Source of the DNA: Sambucus nigra
Lineage: Eukaryota; Streptophyta; Magnoliopsida; Dipsacales; Adoxaceae
DNA: 64,000 nucleotides
Direction: 5' to 3'
Assembly: GCA_949130495.1 (NCBI GenBank)
Contig: CASBWL010000042.1
Span: 124,001 to 188,000 of the forward strand
Under the pieces are notes generated by a model, which was given only the letters and a program-made list of their open reading frames with translations, searched no databases and was not told the origin of the DNA. A program made the translations under genes and the position numbers. Position 1 is the first letter of the stretch. The number at the start of each line of letters is the position of its first letter. Shown here piece by piece: positions 21,771-31,629 of the stretch.

Positions 21771-22107
21771 TATAATGATATTTGCATACGAATTACACAA
21801 AAAATAAATCAAAGTAAATCCAAATTTTCCAACCACTCAATTATTACACGACTAATCCGAATTGGCACCCCTAGCTTACTAAACCAACACATACATAAAT
21901 CAAATAACACACACACATTAGATCGTTGAAAAAACACATATTTTTTCATCAAACTCAAACCACCTCTAATCCACTAACATTTTTTTTAAGTTAGCATCAT
22001 ATACATTACATGTAAACAATTATGACACAAATTGACAACCCTAGCTTACTTAAACCACACACATGTAAACAAATAATATATATGTATGTATGTATATATT
22101 AAGAGAC
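21771..22107 (-). other. Start of EH intron 1, nothing recognised
   Basis: AT-rich intronic sequence adjoining the donor at 22107. The phrases AAACTCAAACTACCTCTGATCCACTAA (near 20946) and AAACTCAAACCACCTCTAATCC (near 21952) flank the foldback element on both sides, suggesting an older duplication here. Confidence 0.4.
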
Positions 22108-22251
22108 CTGACCAAGGACTTGTTTGGATAAATTAGATCCTTGAAAAAAGGCAACAGCTTCAGCTCCACTAATCCTTCCATCTTTATCCAAATCGGCTCT
22201 CAAAAAATATGAATCGAATAGGTCCACGTTTGGACCTCCTTGCACCGCCAT
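22108..22251 (-). pseudogene. EH-domain gene exon 1: start codon and first EF-hand
   Basis: ATG at 22251-22249 opens a 48-codon exon encoding MAVQGGPNVDLFDSYF and then an EF-hand loop DLDKDGRISGAE (residues 20-31) with all acidic ligand positions kept. EAVAFFQGSNLSKQVLGQ follows before a GT donor. Length, phase and sequence match exon 1 of plant EH/Pan1-like genes. The exon itself is undamaged; it is called a pseudogene part because of exon 2. Confidence 0.88.
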
Positions 22252-22329
22252 TTTTTTGGATCGCTACAAATTAACAACAAATTTCATGTAGATCAATTGA
22301 AATGTGATAATTTAGTGACTGTTTGCTAT

Positions 22330-22750
22330 ATAGTGATTGTTTTTCAGAACCGTCCCTAAAGGTCGTGACTGTTCACCATAAGTTGTGACAGTTCATGAAA
22401 AACGTCCCTAAAGTGGTTGTTTCCTAAAGACATGTCTTTTCATGAAAAAAACACCTTGTTTTATATAAATACAGGACTTGTCTTCATTTTTTTAGAGAGA
22501 GAATATATATTTTCAATACTTTCCATTCTCGATCGAGTCAGATAGAGTATCAAACATAATTGGTTCGTGGGACACGCACACTGAAGTGCTTCTTGCGCGT
22601 GTCGAGACCGTTTTATCCTGGGGGGCAAGCGCTCATTGTTCATTGCCGTAAGCACCGTAGCGGGAGCGCATTTTGTCTTAAGGAGAGAGTGTCAAACACT
22701 TGACTCGGTCATCTTCTTCGTTTGTAAGTTTTCTAATGGTATTAATTTTT
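22330..22750 (+). mobile_element. LTR-like fragment upstream of the EH start codon
   Basis: It contains repeated TTCATGAAAAA and GTCCCTAAAG motifs and a TATA-like TTTTATATAAATACAGG (about 22457-22474), followed by transcript-like sequence. This is the style of copia LTR U3/R regions. It runs opposite to the EH gene and begins about 80 bp upstream of its ATG. The boundaries are not resolved. Confidence 0.4.
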
Positions 22751-22879
22751 ATTATTGCATATATATGATTTATTTCATATTTTATTTTTTGATAAAATAC
22801 AAGTGCACATATAATTTTAAATAACATTGACTTATATACAATGTTGTTTCATTGTGCCATATTGAGTAGGAACAAAAAG

Positions 22880-23031
22880 AAATTAATATAATATTGAGTA
22901 TGACTAGAAAGAACTAACACTTTGAAGGAAAGCTTCGGATCAGAGGTGAGAGTAACCTTGAAATATCCCTTCCAACCACCAGTCGTTATTTTTCCTCTGC
23001 CTCTGCCTCTGCCCTGCACGATATTTGTCAC
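22880..23031 (-). other. Exon-like minus-strand segment (RGRGRG), unassigned
   Basis: On the minus strand an open frame reads GRGRGRGKITTGGWKGYFKV and onward to TLTSDPKLSFK. It has AG before it and a possible GT donor after it. It is also present in copy 2 (24920-25060), where a 10-bp deletion shifts the frame. I do not recognise the family. It could be a fragment of a gene that once shared a bidirectional promoter with ENODL. Confidence 0.3.
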
Positions 23032-23155
23032 TTAGAACGATGAAAAGGGAACAAATCAAGTCTGAATAATTTGGAGGAAACTTTGGTAAATACCAGTCAG
23101 ATTCGAATCGCAGACGTGAGAAAATTACACCATTGAAGATCTCTTGTAGTAGTAG

Positions 23156-23197
23156 TTAGGGTTAGGGTTAGGGTTAGGGTTAGGGTTAGGGTTAGGG
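23156..23197 (+). repeat. Interstitial (TTAGGG)7 array in ENODL copy 1 promoter
   Basis: Seven perfect TTAGGG units followed by TTTTCGAC. The same site has three units plus one variant in copy 2 and four units in copy 3. Confidence 0.95.
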
Positions 23198-23381
23198 TTT
23201 TCGACTCATTTTTGTCAATGGAAGATATGAAGAGACGAATGTGAAAGGTTTGGATCGTCGGGTTGGACATATGAAGAGGGCAAACTATTTAGAATATCAA
23301 TCCCCTCGTTTTAGTTAATAATAGAATGTGAAGGGACCAACACACGAAAAGTCCCATTTCTCATTTTAATGGTATGTGCTT

Positions 23382-23389
23382 TATAAATA
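23382..23389 (+). promoter_or_regulatory. TATA box of ENODL copy 1
   Basis: TATAAATA in the context GCTTTATAAATAGTGCAAAG, identical in all three copies (25377-25384 and 54270-54277). Confidence 0.75.
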
Positions 23390-23454
23390 GTGCAAAGTGA
23401 ATCAAGATCTTCTCATTTTCTCTCATCTCAATTTACAAAATATATAAACAAAAT

Positions 23455-23632
23455 ATGGGTGTGGGTGTGGGTGTGAAATTCGCTCCCTTGATAACCATGT
23501 TACTCTTTTTTTCTTCACTAAAAATATCTAACGCAACTCTTTACGTGGTTGGGGACGATCAAGGTTGGGATCTGGGAGTTAATTACACGAACTGGACTGT
23601 TAAACACCAATTTTACCTCTATGATATCCTCC
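23455..23632 (+). pseudogene. ENODL/phytocyanin exon 1, copy 1 (no exon 2)
   Basis: It encodes a hydrophobic signal peptide after MGVGVGVKF and then ATLYVVGDDQGWDLGVNYTN, the start of a plastocyanin-like domain. The exon ends in phase 1 at a GT donor (CCGTGAGT), as in the complete gene at 54360-56447. Compared with that gene it has two extra residues (GV) and substitutions K50H and H55Y region. No second exon follows: 65 bp into the intron the sequence changes to unrelated DNA. Confidence 0.85.
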
Positions 23633-23697
23633 GTGAGTGCTTTCTTCCATTTTCTTCTTTGTTATTTTTGTTTGTAGTTTGTGTTGGGTTATTGGGA

Positions 23698-23865
23698 TAA
23701 ATCCCATTTATTTATTTATTCGATAACTAAAATAAATCCCATTTATTAAAAAGGGCAGGTTAGGGTTTAGTAAAAACTTACCCACCCCTCCCCGTTTAAT
23801 ATTTAAAAAGACTTAGATACCCTTTTATATTAATTTAATTACACTTCTTACCACCTATATATATA
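23698..23865 (+). repeat. Inserted repeat segment shared with 53742-53902
   Basis: The run from AAATCCCATTTATTTATT to TTACACTTCTTACCACC is nearly identical to 53742-53902, including inverted GGGCGGGTTAGGG / CCCGCCCC-like motifs (GGGCAGG here). In the second location it belongs to a hAT-like element that starts TAGGGATGGCAA. Confidence 0.75.
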
Positions 23866-23913
23866 AAGCCACGAAGCCCTAATAATTTCATTTACCCTTC
23901 AAAAAAACGGCTC

Positions 23914-23952
<39 letters not shown>

Positions 23953-24643
23953 AGACTCGTCTCACTCTCTCTAAGCCATCCCTAGCCTTCGCAGCCTCCG
24001 CCGCACCTATAGCAACCTCCATCGGAAGGTTTTTGTCCTATTTTTTCTCATGTTCTCTTCTAATATACCTGTTCGTATAGTTGTTATCTTCTTATATATC
24101 TTCGTCTGTGAACAAATTAGTTGGCTTGTTCGTATGGTTGGTTTAAATTTTGGTTTGGTTTGGTTTTGTTTTGTTTGGTTACAAATGTTGTTTTGGTTTA
24201 AATCTAATCTGAACCGATTACAACCACTGTTCCAAATGTTGTTTTTGTTTGGTTTGGTTACGAACAGATTACAAACACTTTTCCAAACACTTTTCTAAAT
24301 TTGTTCTGTATAATAGGTTGTAAGATTTGGTTTGGTTTTATTTATAAAGAACAAATTTGGTTCAGAACAGATTTGATATTTGGTTACAAATGTTGTTTCG
24401 GTTTTATTTATACACCAACAAATTTGGTTCAAATTAGATTTGGTTTGGTTACGAACAAATCAATCAAATGCTGCTTTGGTTTTATTTATACAGAACAAAA
24501 TTTTCAGGTTTGGTCTGTTTAATATGTTTGTGTATTATTTTTCAGGTTTGAGTGCACTGCGTTCAAGATCGGAGCGAGCTTGCCGGCGGGCCACTGTCGT
24601 CCCATTCTTGAGTGATATGGAACACAACCCTCTTATCCACTGA
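23866..24643 (+). other. Transcription-unit-like block of unknown identity
   Basis: A TATA-like CTATATATATAAAGCC (23864-23880) is followed by a pyrimidine-rich leader with (TC)n (23915-23952) and GCAGCCTCCGCCGCACC, then a T-rich intron-like stretch full of TTTGGTTTGG repeats. After a CAG at 24543-24545 comes an exon-like segment reading LSALRSRSERACRRATVVP to a TGA at 24641. It looks like the 5' region of a plant housekeeping gene, perhaps carried by a transposon. No family is recognised. Confidence 0.3.
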
Positions 24644-24867
24644 ACTAGCATAGAAACCACGGGACTAAACTAAACCCGAGTTTTACATACTGCATATCTT
24701 ACTACATTGCCTCAAAATCATTTTTCCTTGATCTAAAAGAGTTTTAAAATTTCAATATTCTGTATATTTTGCAAGCATCCAAACCAACTAAATGATTAAT
24801 TAGGACAGAGAAAAATGTTATATGGCGTATTCGAAAAGAGAATCAGAATTTTGGAGAGATGGTTGAT

Positions 24868-25447
24868 TGACTTATATACAATGTTGTTTCATTGTGCCAT
24901 ATTGAGTAGGAACAAAAAGAAATTAATATAATATTGAGTATGACTAGAAAGAACTAACACTTTGAAGGAAAGGAGGTGAGAGTAACCTTGAAATATCCCT
25001 TCCAACCACCAGTCGTTATTTTTCCTCTGCCTCTGCCTCTGCCCTGCACGATATTTGTCACTTAGAACGATGAAAAGGGAACAAATCAAGTCTGAATAAT
25101 TTGGAGGAAACTTTGGTAAATACCTGTCAGATTCGAATCGCAGACGTGAGAAAATTACACCCTTGTAGTAGTTAGGGTTAATGTTAGGGTTAGGGTTTTC
25201 GACTCAATTTTGTCAATGGAAGATATGAAGAGACGAATGTGAAAGCGTGGATCGTTGGGTTGGACATATGAAAAGGGCAAACTATTTAGAATATCTATCC
25301 CCTCGTTTTAGTTAATAGAATGTCAAGGGACCAAACACACGAAAAGTCCCATTTCTCAATTTAATGGTACGTGCTTTATAAATAGTGCAAAGTGAATCAA
25401 GATTCTCATTTTCTCTCATTTCAATTTACAAAATATATAAACAAAAT
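24868..25447 (+). promoter_or_regulatory. Promoter region of ENODL copy 2
   Basis: Direct repeat of 22828-23454 beginning at the same GACTTATATACAATGTTG phrase. Differences include a 10-bp deletion in the exon-like minus segment, a shorter TTAGGG array (25172-25195, with one TTAATG variant) and scattered substitutions. TATA box at 25377-25384. Confidence 0.7.
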
Positions 25448-25619
25448 ATGGGTTTGGGTGTGAAATTCGCTCCCTTGATAACCATGCTACTTTTTTTTTC
25501 TTCACTAAAAATATCTAACGCAACTCTTTACGTGGTTGGGGACGATGAAGGTTGGGATCTGGAAGTTAATTACACGAATTGGGCTGCTAAATACCAATTT
25601 TACCTCCATGATATCCTTC
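25448..25619 (+). pseudogene. ENODL/phytocyanin exon 1, copy 2 (no exon 2)
   Basis: It encodes MGLGVKFAPLITMLLFFSSL, the rest of the signal peptide and then TLYVVGDDEGWDLEVNYTNW. It is 172 bp long and ends in phase 1 at CGTGAGTG, exactly as in the intact copy 3. About 70 bp of intron follow before the sequence diverges. No second exon is found before the duplicated block D1. Confidence 0.85.
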
Positions 25620-25690
25620 GTGAGTGTTTTCTTTCATTTTCTTCTTTGTTATTTTTATTTGTAGTTTGTATTGGGTTATTGGATTTTTTT

Positions 25691-26339
25691 CTATCGTGCC
25701 AATTGATTAATTTATTTTATGTTAGTGCCATTTAACAATAAGGACAAAATTAGAATGAAATTTCATTTGCCTTTTAATGCTTAATATTAAATTTTAATCA
25801 TTTTTCACCATTAAAAAGTAAAAACAAACACTAGATATTACTCATAAATCTCCTTACAGTGCATTTAAGCATACACTTAATTAAATTATATTAATTTACA
25901 CTAGTGCCGCCAAATTTGTATATCAAATGCACTAAATTGTATACACCCAATATAACAACACTCCAGTTGATATACAAAAATTGGTGTAAACGCATAATAT
26001 TTATAATGTACTTGATCTAGAAAGAAAAAGGTTTAAAACTAATTTGTTTTAGTTAAATTAAAAGTGTGTTTGATTGTAAATATGAAAAATGCGTGAAAAA
26101 TAATTCATTTGAATGAAAAGTTGAAAAATGAGTAAACAACAAATGAGTTTTTCGTCTTATTTTTTTTATTTTCCATAGAAACTAATTCTTTGATAGGTGA
26201 ATAAAAAATATTTTCTACTAAAAATAATGTTTGAAATGAAACACTTATAATGTAAATGAGTGTTGTTCTTACATAAAGTATTCACAATCAAAATACGACA
26301 AAAACAAAACTCAAGTTAAAATAACTATTTTTCATTAAT
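25691..26339. other. Intergenic, no gene recognised
   Basis: Very AT-rich sequence between ENODL copy 2 and block D1, with no motif recognised. Confidence 0.5.
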
Positions 26340-26652
26340 TTAAGAGAGATATAAATAAAGAGAGATATAAATAAAGAGAGTGATATTACATAAATATAGG
26401 TTCTGAAAACACATAAATAGTATAAAAATATTAAAATGGTAGATAATAATCACATAATTCGTTCTTTATTTAAAAAAAATAAAAGTATGAATTTATCATT
26501 AAAAATATCATTTTATTTGTATTATGGGTAAGTAAATGAAACCTCCTTGGACATGCCTATGATATGCTCACTCTTAGGAACCATGAATTCTTTTATTGGC
26601 CATGCACTACTCACAAATATTTATTTCTTCTTTTACGTATTCAAGGAATGCC

Positions 26653-26761
<109 letters not shown>

Positions 26762-27616
26762 CATCTTAGTGTTTGTTTGTGTGTGTGTGTGTTTGTTGGG
26801 TTGGGGGCCGGGGGTGGGGGGGTCCCTACCTTGTTTAGCCACAAAATTAAGAGGGGAGACTAAAAAAGAGAAAAAGCTAAACATTTATTTTATGCTGATA
26901 ATTACATTAAAATAATCTCCAAGAAATCAAGATTAAATTTCTTATATTTAGATAGTTCTCTTACTCACAACTCTTGTAATGGTGATTTACATGTAAAGCA
27001 ATGTATAAAACATACATGGAAACATATAAAGGAACAAGATAAGAGAATGTGATCAACACTTCTCTCCAACCTCCTATCTAGAATGCACCCATGTATATTT
27101 TACTTGATATGAGAACTATTTTTTGGAAATCAATAATATATCTTAGACGAATTGAACCATTCCAATTTTTATAGTTTTCACGTGGAAATAAAGAGGTATT
27201 TTCATCCTCATTTAATGATGTTCCATTAATACCATCAAATATTGAAGAAAGGCCATTAAAAGAAAAATAACCAAACAATTAAAGAAGACTTTCAGGGCAA
27301 ATTGGTGATTATAAAAGCATCAATATTGTTCAATAGAGTTGTTTCATCGTGAAAGGAGGTGAATACCGAAGCCGCAATGTATTTACCAAGGAAAAATGTT
27401 GACACTGAAGATCTGGGTTCGTATGAAATATATAATCCAAGAAACAATGAGGTAATTTTACTTATGCATTGTTTATATCGATTAATTGTCGAAAATAAAA
27501 AAATAATGAATAATTTCCACGACTCTCTTTATAATATGTAGCGCATCTGCAAATTTTATGTAAATGGGTCATGTATATTTGGGTCCAATTGCCGCTTTGT
27601 TCATCTGATGGCCAAG

Positions 27617-27650
<34 letters not shown>

Positions 27651-27651
27651 C
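27617..27651. repeat. (CAA)n microsatellite at the edge of the copia LTR
   Basis: About 11 CAA units. The D2 copy (about 61206-61231) is shorter and interrupted by one AATAAC. Confidence 0.9.
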
Positions 27652-27659
27652 GACAAGTC

Positions 27660-28057
27660 TGTTGTAAAAATCTCCTTGAATCATCTTGATGATTGCTCCA
27701 CTATAAACTTCATCAATTTTATAGAAAATAAATGTTGTTATATCAAATTTTCTCCCTCTTACCCAATGTATCGTGTTTAATGCAAATTATTTGATAGAAA
27801 ATAATCTACTATATATAAGATGAGATATGACCCAATTTCCTTAATAGACTACAATTCTACCATCCATCACAATAGGGTTTGATTAGGAATTAACCACCCA
27901 TCAAAGTCGTTAATATTTAAATTATTTATCTAAAATAATCCTATCAAATCCAAATTCTTATGTAGATAAAATTAAGTTGGACATTTATATTTAATCAAAT
28001 AAATAATTTCGAATTATCTTAATTTCAAAATTAGATATTTATTAAATATTTCCAATA
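27660..28057 (-). mobile_element. copia LTR (minus strand), copy in D1
   Basis: Read on the minus strand it starts TATTGGAAATATTTAATAAA right after a purine tract (CCAAGTGGAAGAT, 28058-28070) and ends TTTTTACAACA. It contains a TATA-like TCTTATATATAGTAG (about 27813-27827). The same LTR occurs at 61240-61637 (D2) and, with a ~27-bp deletion, at 56716-57085, where copia RNase H sequence lies upstream of it. That confirms its identity. Confidence 0.75.
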
Positions 28058-28070
28058 ATCTTCCACTTGG

Positions 28071-29470
28071 TTCGTATAATCATTTCACTGTATGATTTGA
28101 TTCAAGGAACTACAACTAAAACATATATGTAGACAATGAATTTAACACTACAGTTTCAGGTGTATCATGAATTTAATCGAACCTTATATTTTATATTAAA
28201 CCTCGTCTGGAATTCTACATTGACTTAATGTTATGATCCCAAACTAAATCAAAAGGTTAACTTTATTAAATAATTGGCTTCTTCAAAAATATTACCGGTA
28301 ATATTATAAGTTTATAATTTTATAAATTGAACATTTATAAACACTTTGATTGAACAACAATAACAAAATTGTGAAAATAAATAAATGCCTCCACATTTCG
28401 ACATTTACCAAACATTACTTATTAATTTTTTTTCTTAATAATTCATCAACCATCTTACATCTTCAACCTATGGAGCGAGTCCAAGATATCTTAGGTGCTT
28501 TAATTTTTTTTTATAAATGTCCGATTAATTGGCGCTAATTTTCTATGGAAAATTAATGTTATATTTCACTTGCGCTTCATTTTAAATACATTCTTTGATA
28601 TATAAATATGAAAAACATTCCATAGTTTATCATTCTCCAAGAAAACATTTACCCAACCCTCAAAAAATGATTTCCATGAAAAATGCTACTGTGACCAAAT
28701 TCACTTTTATTTTTTATAACCCATTTTTCGACTGGTGTAAAAAGTGTACTACTTTTTAATCGTTTTCCAACTTTTTGATCAAAGTCACCCTAATATCAAA
28801 ATAATTATGCATAATTTGATTATATTTTATTTTCTTATATTCTTTATTAAAATCAAATGAATTATTCAGTGGATGTATCTCCATTTGATACCAACACATA
28901 ATAAAGTTTTGTCAGAAAAATGTGGGCAAGTTCAATATACTATTAAATCACATGAAAGAATTTTAGAAGAAGTTTATTATATTGGTCCTATTTGAGGAAA
29001 GTGGGTGATATCAAATCTTTCGGGTTTCAGGGACTTTGACTCGGAACAAATAATTCAAACTTTAATATTCATCTCGATTAACAAAATAAACTACTTAATA
29101 GGATTTTAAACTCCTTTAATTCTATTCTCATCACATAACATTCATAAATATTTCCAGAATTCCAAGAAAAAACTTACAATTTTGTAAAGCTAGGCTATTG
29201 TAGTTGTTCATCCTTTAGATAAATATATATTTGATCATAAAGAAAATACTTATATGCACGACCCAACCTATTGTCTTTACCAAAACCATGATTCCTCCTA
29301 AATATTCCAAATTTTGATTAATCATAAAAAGTAAAATCTTTTGTATACACGTTTGAAATTACTTTTATAACCTTACCATAATAGGTTATCCAAATCCAAA
29401 ACAACTGAAGTTTTTTTTTCCCTGATTTACAAGGAAGCTTTTCAAGACTCTTTGGACCTACTCCTAATAT
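28071..29470. other. Non-coding part of block D1
   Basis: AT-rich, no gene recognised. The part next to the LTR is probably decayed copia internal sequence. Everything here recurs in D2 at 61638-63050. Confidence 0.45.
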
Positions 29471-29479
29471 CAAATCCTG

Positions 29480-29616
29480 TGTGTCTATTTTCCCGATCCC
29501 ACAGTGGCATCACAATGTAAGTTAGGCACTAGCTCAAGGCGATAGGTCTCGAACCTGCACCAGGTGTGTTTCAAGCACCTGGGGTATAGCCCCCTCACCA
29601 CTCTGCTACACCCTTG
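29480..29616 (-). mobile_element. tRNA-derived SINE
   Basis: On the minus strand there is a Pol III A box (TAGCAGAGTGGT, 29597-29608) and a B box (GGTTCGAGACC, 29545-29555) about 40 bp apart, as in tRNA genes. The body is unrelated to tRNA. A hairpin AGGTGCTTGAAACACACCT lies between the boxes. It cannot fold as a functional tRNA. The ends and target duplication were not resolved. It is also present in D2 (63059-63196) with a mutated B box. Confidence 0.65.
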
Positions 29617-30064
29617 GTTGTGTAACATGACTGTTAATATATTATTGTTATAGTTTAAGATTAGTTAGTTTGATTTGAGTTTTGAAAATAAAGTTAAGTG
29701 AACTTAAACTCCAATTAGTTTGTTTATGTGATTTACCAATAACATAACATAATCCAAAACAGGAACTACATTCTTAAAAAAACATTCAGCATAAGAGTTT
29801 TCGCAACTTGTACCATTTCGTAAACAGAATGTACACAGACCTTTTTTCGGTCTCACATTGAAAACGAGATCCACAAAACACTGGTGCAGCAGCTGTGATG
29901 TTTCCGTGAGTATATATATCCAAGGGCTATACTCCATTCTCACGTAGGAGAACTGAAGCAGCTGTAACTTTGTTTTTCAGTTACATAAACATTAACAATA
30001 TACATTGTTCACCTTAGCAAAAGAAAGTGTAAGATTATATTAAGATTTTCTGCACTAAATCTAT

Positions 30065-30342
30065 CAGTGCGAAGGAGAGTTATATAATCCATTGGTGATG
30101 GGCCTGTCCTCCAAACTCCCCAACAGTGGCCCCTTTTTATCCAAAAACTTCGTATACGAGTCTTTTACCTTGTTGAATTTAGTCAAAGTTTTCTGGTAGC
30201 TTTAGTCTCTTTCTCTATCCCCACATGTGTTTCTTTTAGCTTAGACTTCCCGGCTTCCATCTGCATCATCGTTTCCACGCCCTGCTGAGAGCAATGCCTT
30301 GGACTGCTCGGATTCATAACTGGAAACTGAATTTCTGGTTCC
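30065..30342 (-). pseudogene. GMI1-like: GMI1-like last coding exon, with frameshift
   Basis: Acceptor AG at 30344-30343. The exon opens WEPEIQFPVMNPSSPRH (W split across the intron) and then a charged helix (MQMEAGKSKLKETHVGIEKE). After KATRK the frame hits TGA, but one base over it continues TLTKFNKVKDSYTKFLDKKG to NSPSH and a TGA at 30067-30065. A single A lost from an A-run near 30190 explains this. The same lesion is in the D2 copy (63645-63922). 29700-30064 is presumably 3' UTR. Confidence 0.8.
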
Positions 30343-30601
30343 CTGAAGGTAGAATAATTGGCAAAATTTATACGTGGAAAAGTTTATTATAAATCATTAC
30401 CATTTAGAACAACAGGGGCAGTGTATGAAATTAAAAAAGTAGGGTCTTAAAAAATATTGAGAAAAAATAAAATGTTGTAAAATGTTCTCATACATTACAA
30501 GATTACAAGTTTCACAAAATTAGAATTTAAAAGAACAATAAAAGCATAAAAATAAAAAATAAAAATTTAATGCCTATGTTGTACATTAAAACATATCTAT
30601 A

Positions 30602-30791
30602 CTCCCTCCTCCTTAAATTAATATTTGCTATTTGAAAACAACAATTTTTAAAGAAATACTCAATTAGTGTGGTATGATCAACATCAAGACTTGTTTACTA
30701 TCGTGAAATTTGGTTGATCGATTACGTCCAAAAAAGGGGAGTGAATATTAACTTGGAACGTCCCAAGAGAATTAATTTCGGATGGGGGAAG
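30602..30791. mobile_element. Stowaway-like MITE, 190 bp
   Basis: Termini CTCCCTCCTCC...TTAAATTAAT and ATTAATTTCGGATGGGGGAAG, flanked by TA (30600-30601 and 30792-30793). Same family as 4395-4606. Confidence 0.75.
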
Positions 30792-31458
30792 TATTATTTA
30801 GTAAAATCGAGAAAGGAATTAGAGTTCCTGGTAAAAAAGATAATAAACATAAGATATGTAAAAGGAGATGCATTGGTTTAGTTTTGGTGAGAACATCAAT
30901 GACCAAAATAAATGATGTAAACGTGATCGGCTATGTCTTCTCATTCGAAAACCATATGGTGACAACTTTAATAGAGTAGTGATGATGCCCGTCATGGGGT
31001 GGGGAGAGTGATGTCGGCATCATCACTACTCTGTCGAAATTGAACATCATACAACGTGTGCCCTCCCTAATTGGACACCATATGATTTTCAGATGAGATG
31101 AGATGGCACACCGAGTACTGCTTACATCAATAAAAGGCAATGAATGTTTTTCATAATGGCCACGTGTAACTTAGAATTAGAAAACTGGGAACTTGTAAAT
31201 TATAACTGGAGATGAAAAATGGGCCATGGGCTTTTAAGAGCTTGTAGTTTGAAGCATAATCAAATAAATATAAAAGACCCTTAGCTAGACATTAATTTTC
31301 ACATAACTGAGCCCTCAATACTTGAAATGACACTTGGCTTAGTGCGGTTGGCCAAGCCACGCAGGCCCAGGGCCGGCACTGCCATACAATTTCCAAGAAA
31401 GCCTAAGCAAACCATATGACTAAAAAACTCTTGTCCCTATTATTTGTACCTATACTTA

Positions 31459-31561
31459 GCGTGTGTTGGGGAACTACAATTACATGCCTTGGAATTGAAA
31501 AAATTTCATTTCAAATTTTAAAAATTTTGAACTGAAAATATTGGGGTTCCAAATACACCCT
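31459..31561. mobile_element. Decayed Tourist-like MITE
   Basis: It shares CATGCCTTGGAATTG and the end GTTCCAAATACACCC with the element at 21047-21173. The terminal repeats are degraded and the target duplication is not clear. Confidence 0.6.
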
Positions 31562-31629
31562 TATTTCAATCATTTTATGTTTGTCTCCGATAAAGAAATA
31601 ATAAAATTCAATGTATATAATATACATAC

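Larger units (their letters stand above)
5850..22251 (-). pseudogene. EH-domain protein gene (Pan1/AtEH-like), 5' part, probably inactive
   Basis: Plant EH/Pan1-like proteins are subunits of the TPLATE endocytic complex at the plasma membrane and carry two N-terminal EH domains with EF-hands. Here exon 1 (22108-22251) encodes the first half of EH1 and exon 2 (5850-6972) encodes the second half, a Pro/Ser-rich linker and the start of EH2. Splice sites are canonical (GT at 22107-22106, AG at 6974-6973) and in phase 0, so the two exons read through ...LSKQVLGQ-IWMHAD... as in the family. The intron is 15,135 bp and filled with transposons. A premature TAG (6577-6579) and two frameshifts (about 6095 and 5962) break exon 2. 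The 3' half of the gene is absent or lies left of the window. The frame damage favours a pseudogene; assembly error cannot be excluded. Confidence 0.8.
22828..23454 (+). promoter_or_regulatory. Promoter region of ENODL copy 1
   Basis: This sequence is repeated at 24868-25447 and partly at 53897-54359. It holds a TTAGGG array (23156-23197), a GAAGATATGAAGAGACGAATG block conserved in all copies, a TATA box (23382-23389) and a 5' leader ending in AAAATATGG. The TATA box to ATG distance is about 70 bp. Confidence 0.65.

Noticed and set aside
22461..22655. Minus-strand frame upstream of the EH start as a small gene
   Set aside because: It overlaps LTR-like sequence and matches no family I recognise.
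23156..23197. TTAGGG array as a chromosome end or telomere fusion
   Set aside because: Only seven units, located in a gene promoter and repeated in two paralogous promoters; far too short for telomeric DNA.
29480..29616. Functional tRNA gene
   Set aside because: A and B boxes are present, but no acceptor stem or anticodon arm can be formed and the body is unrelated; a SINE explains it better.
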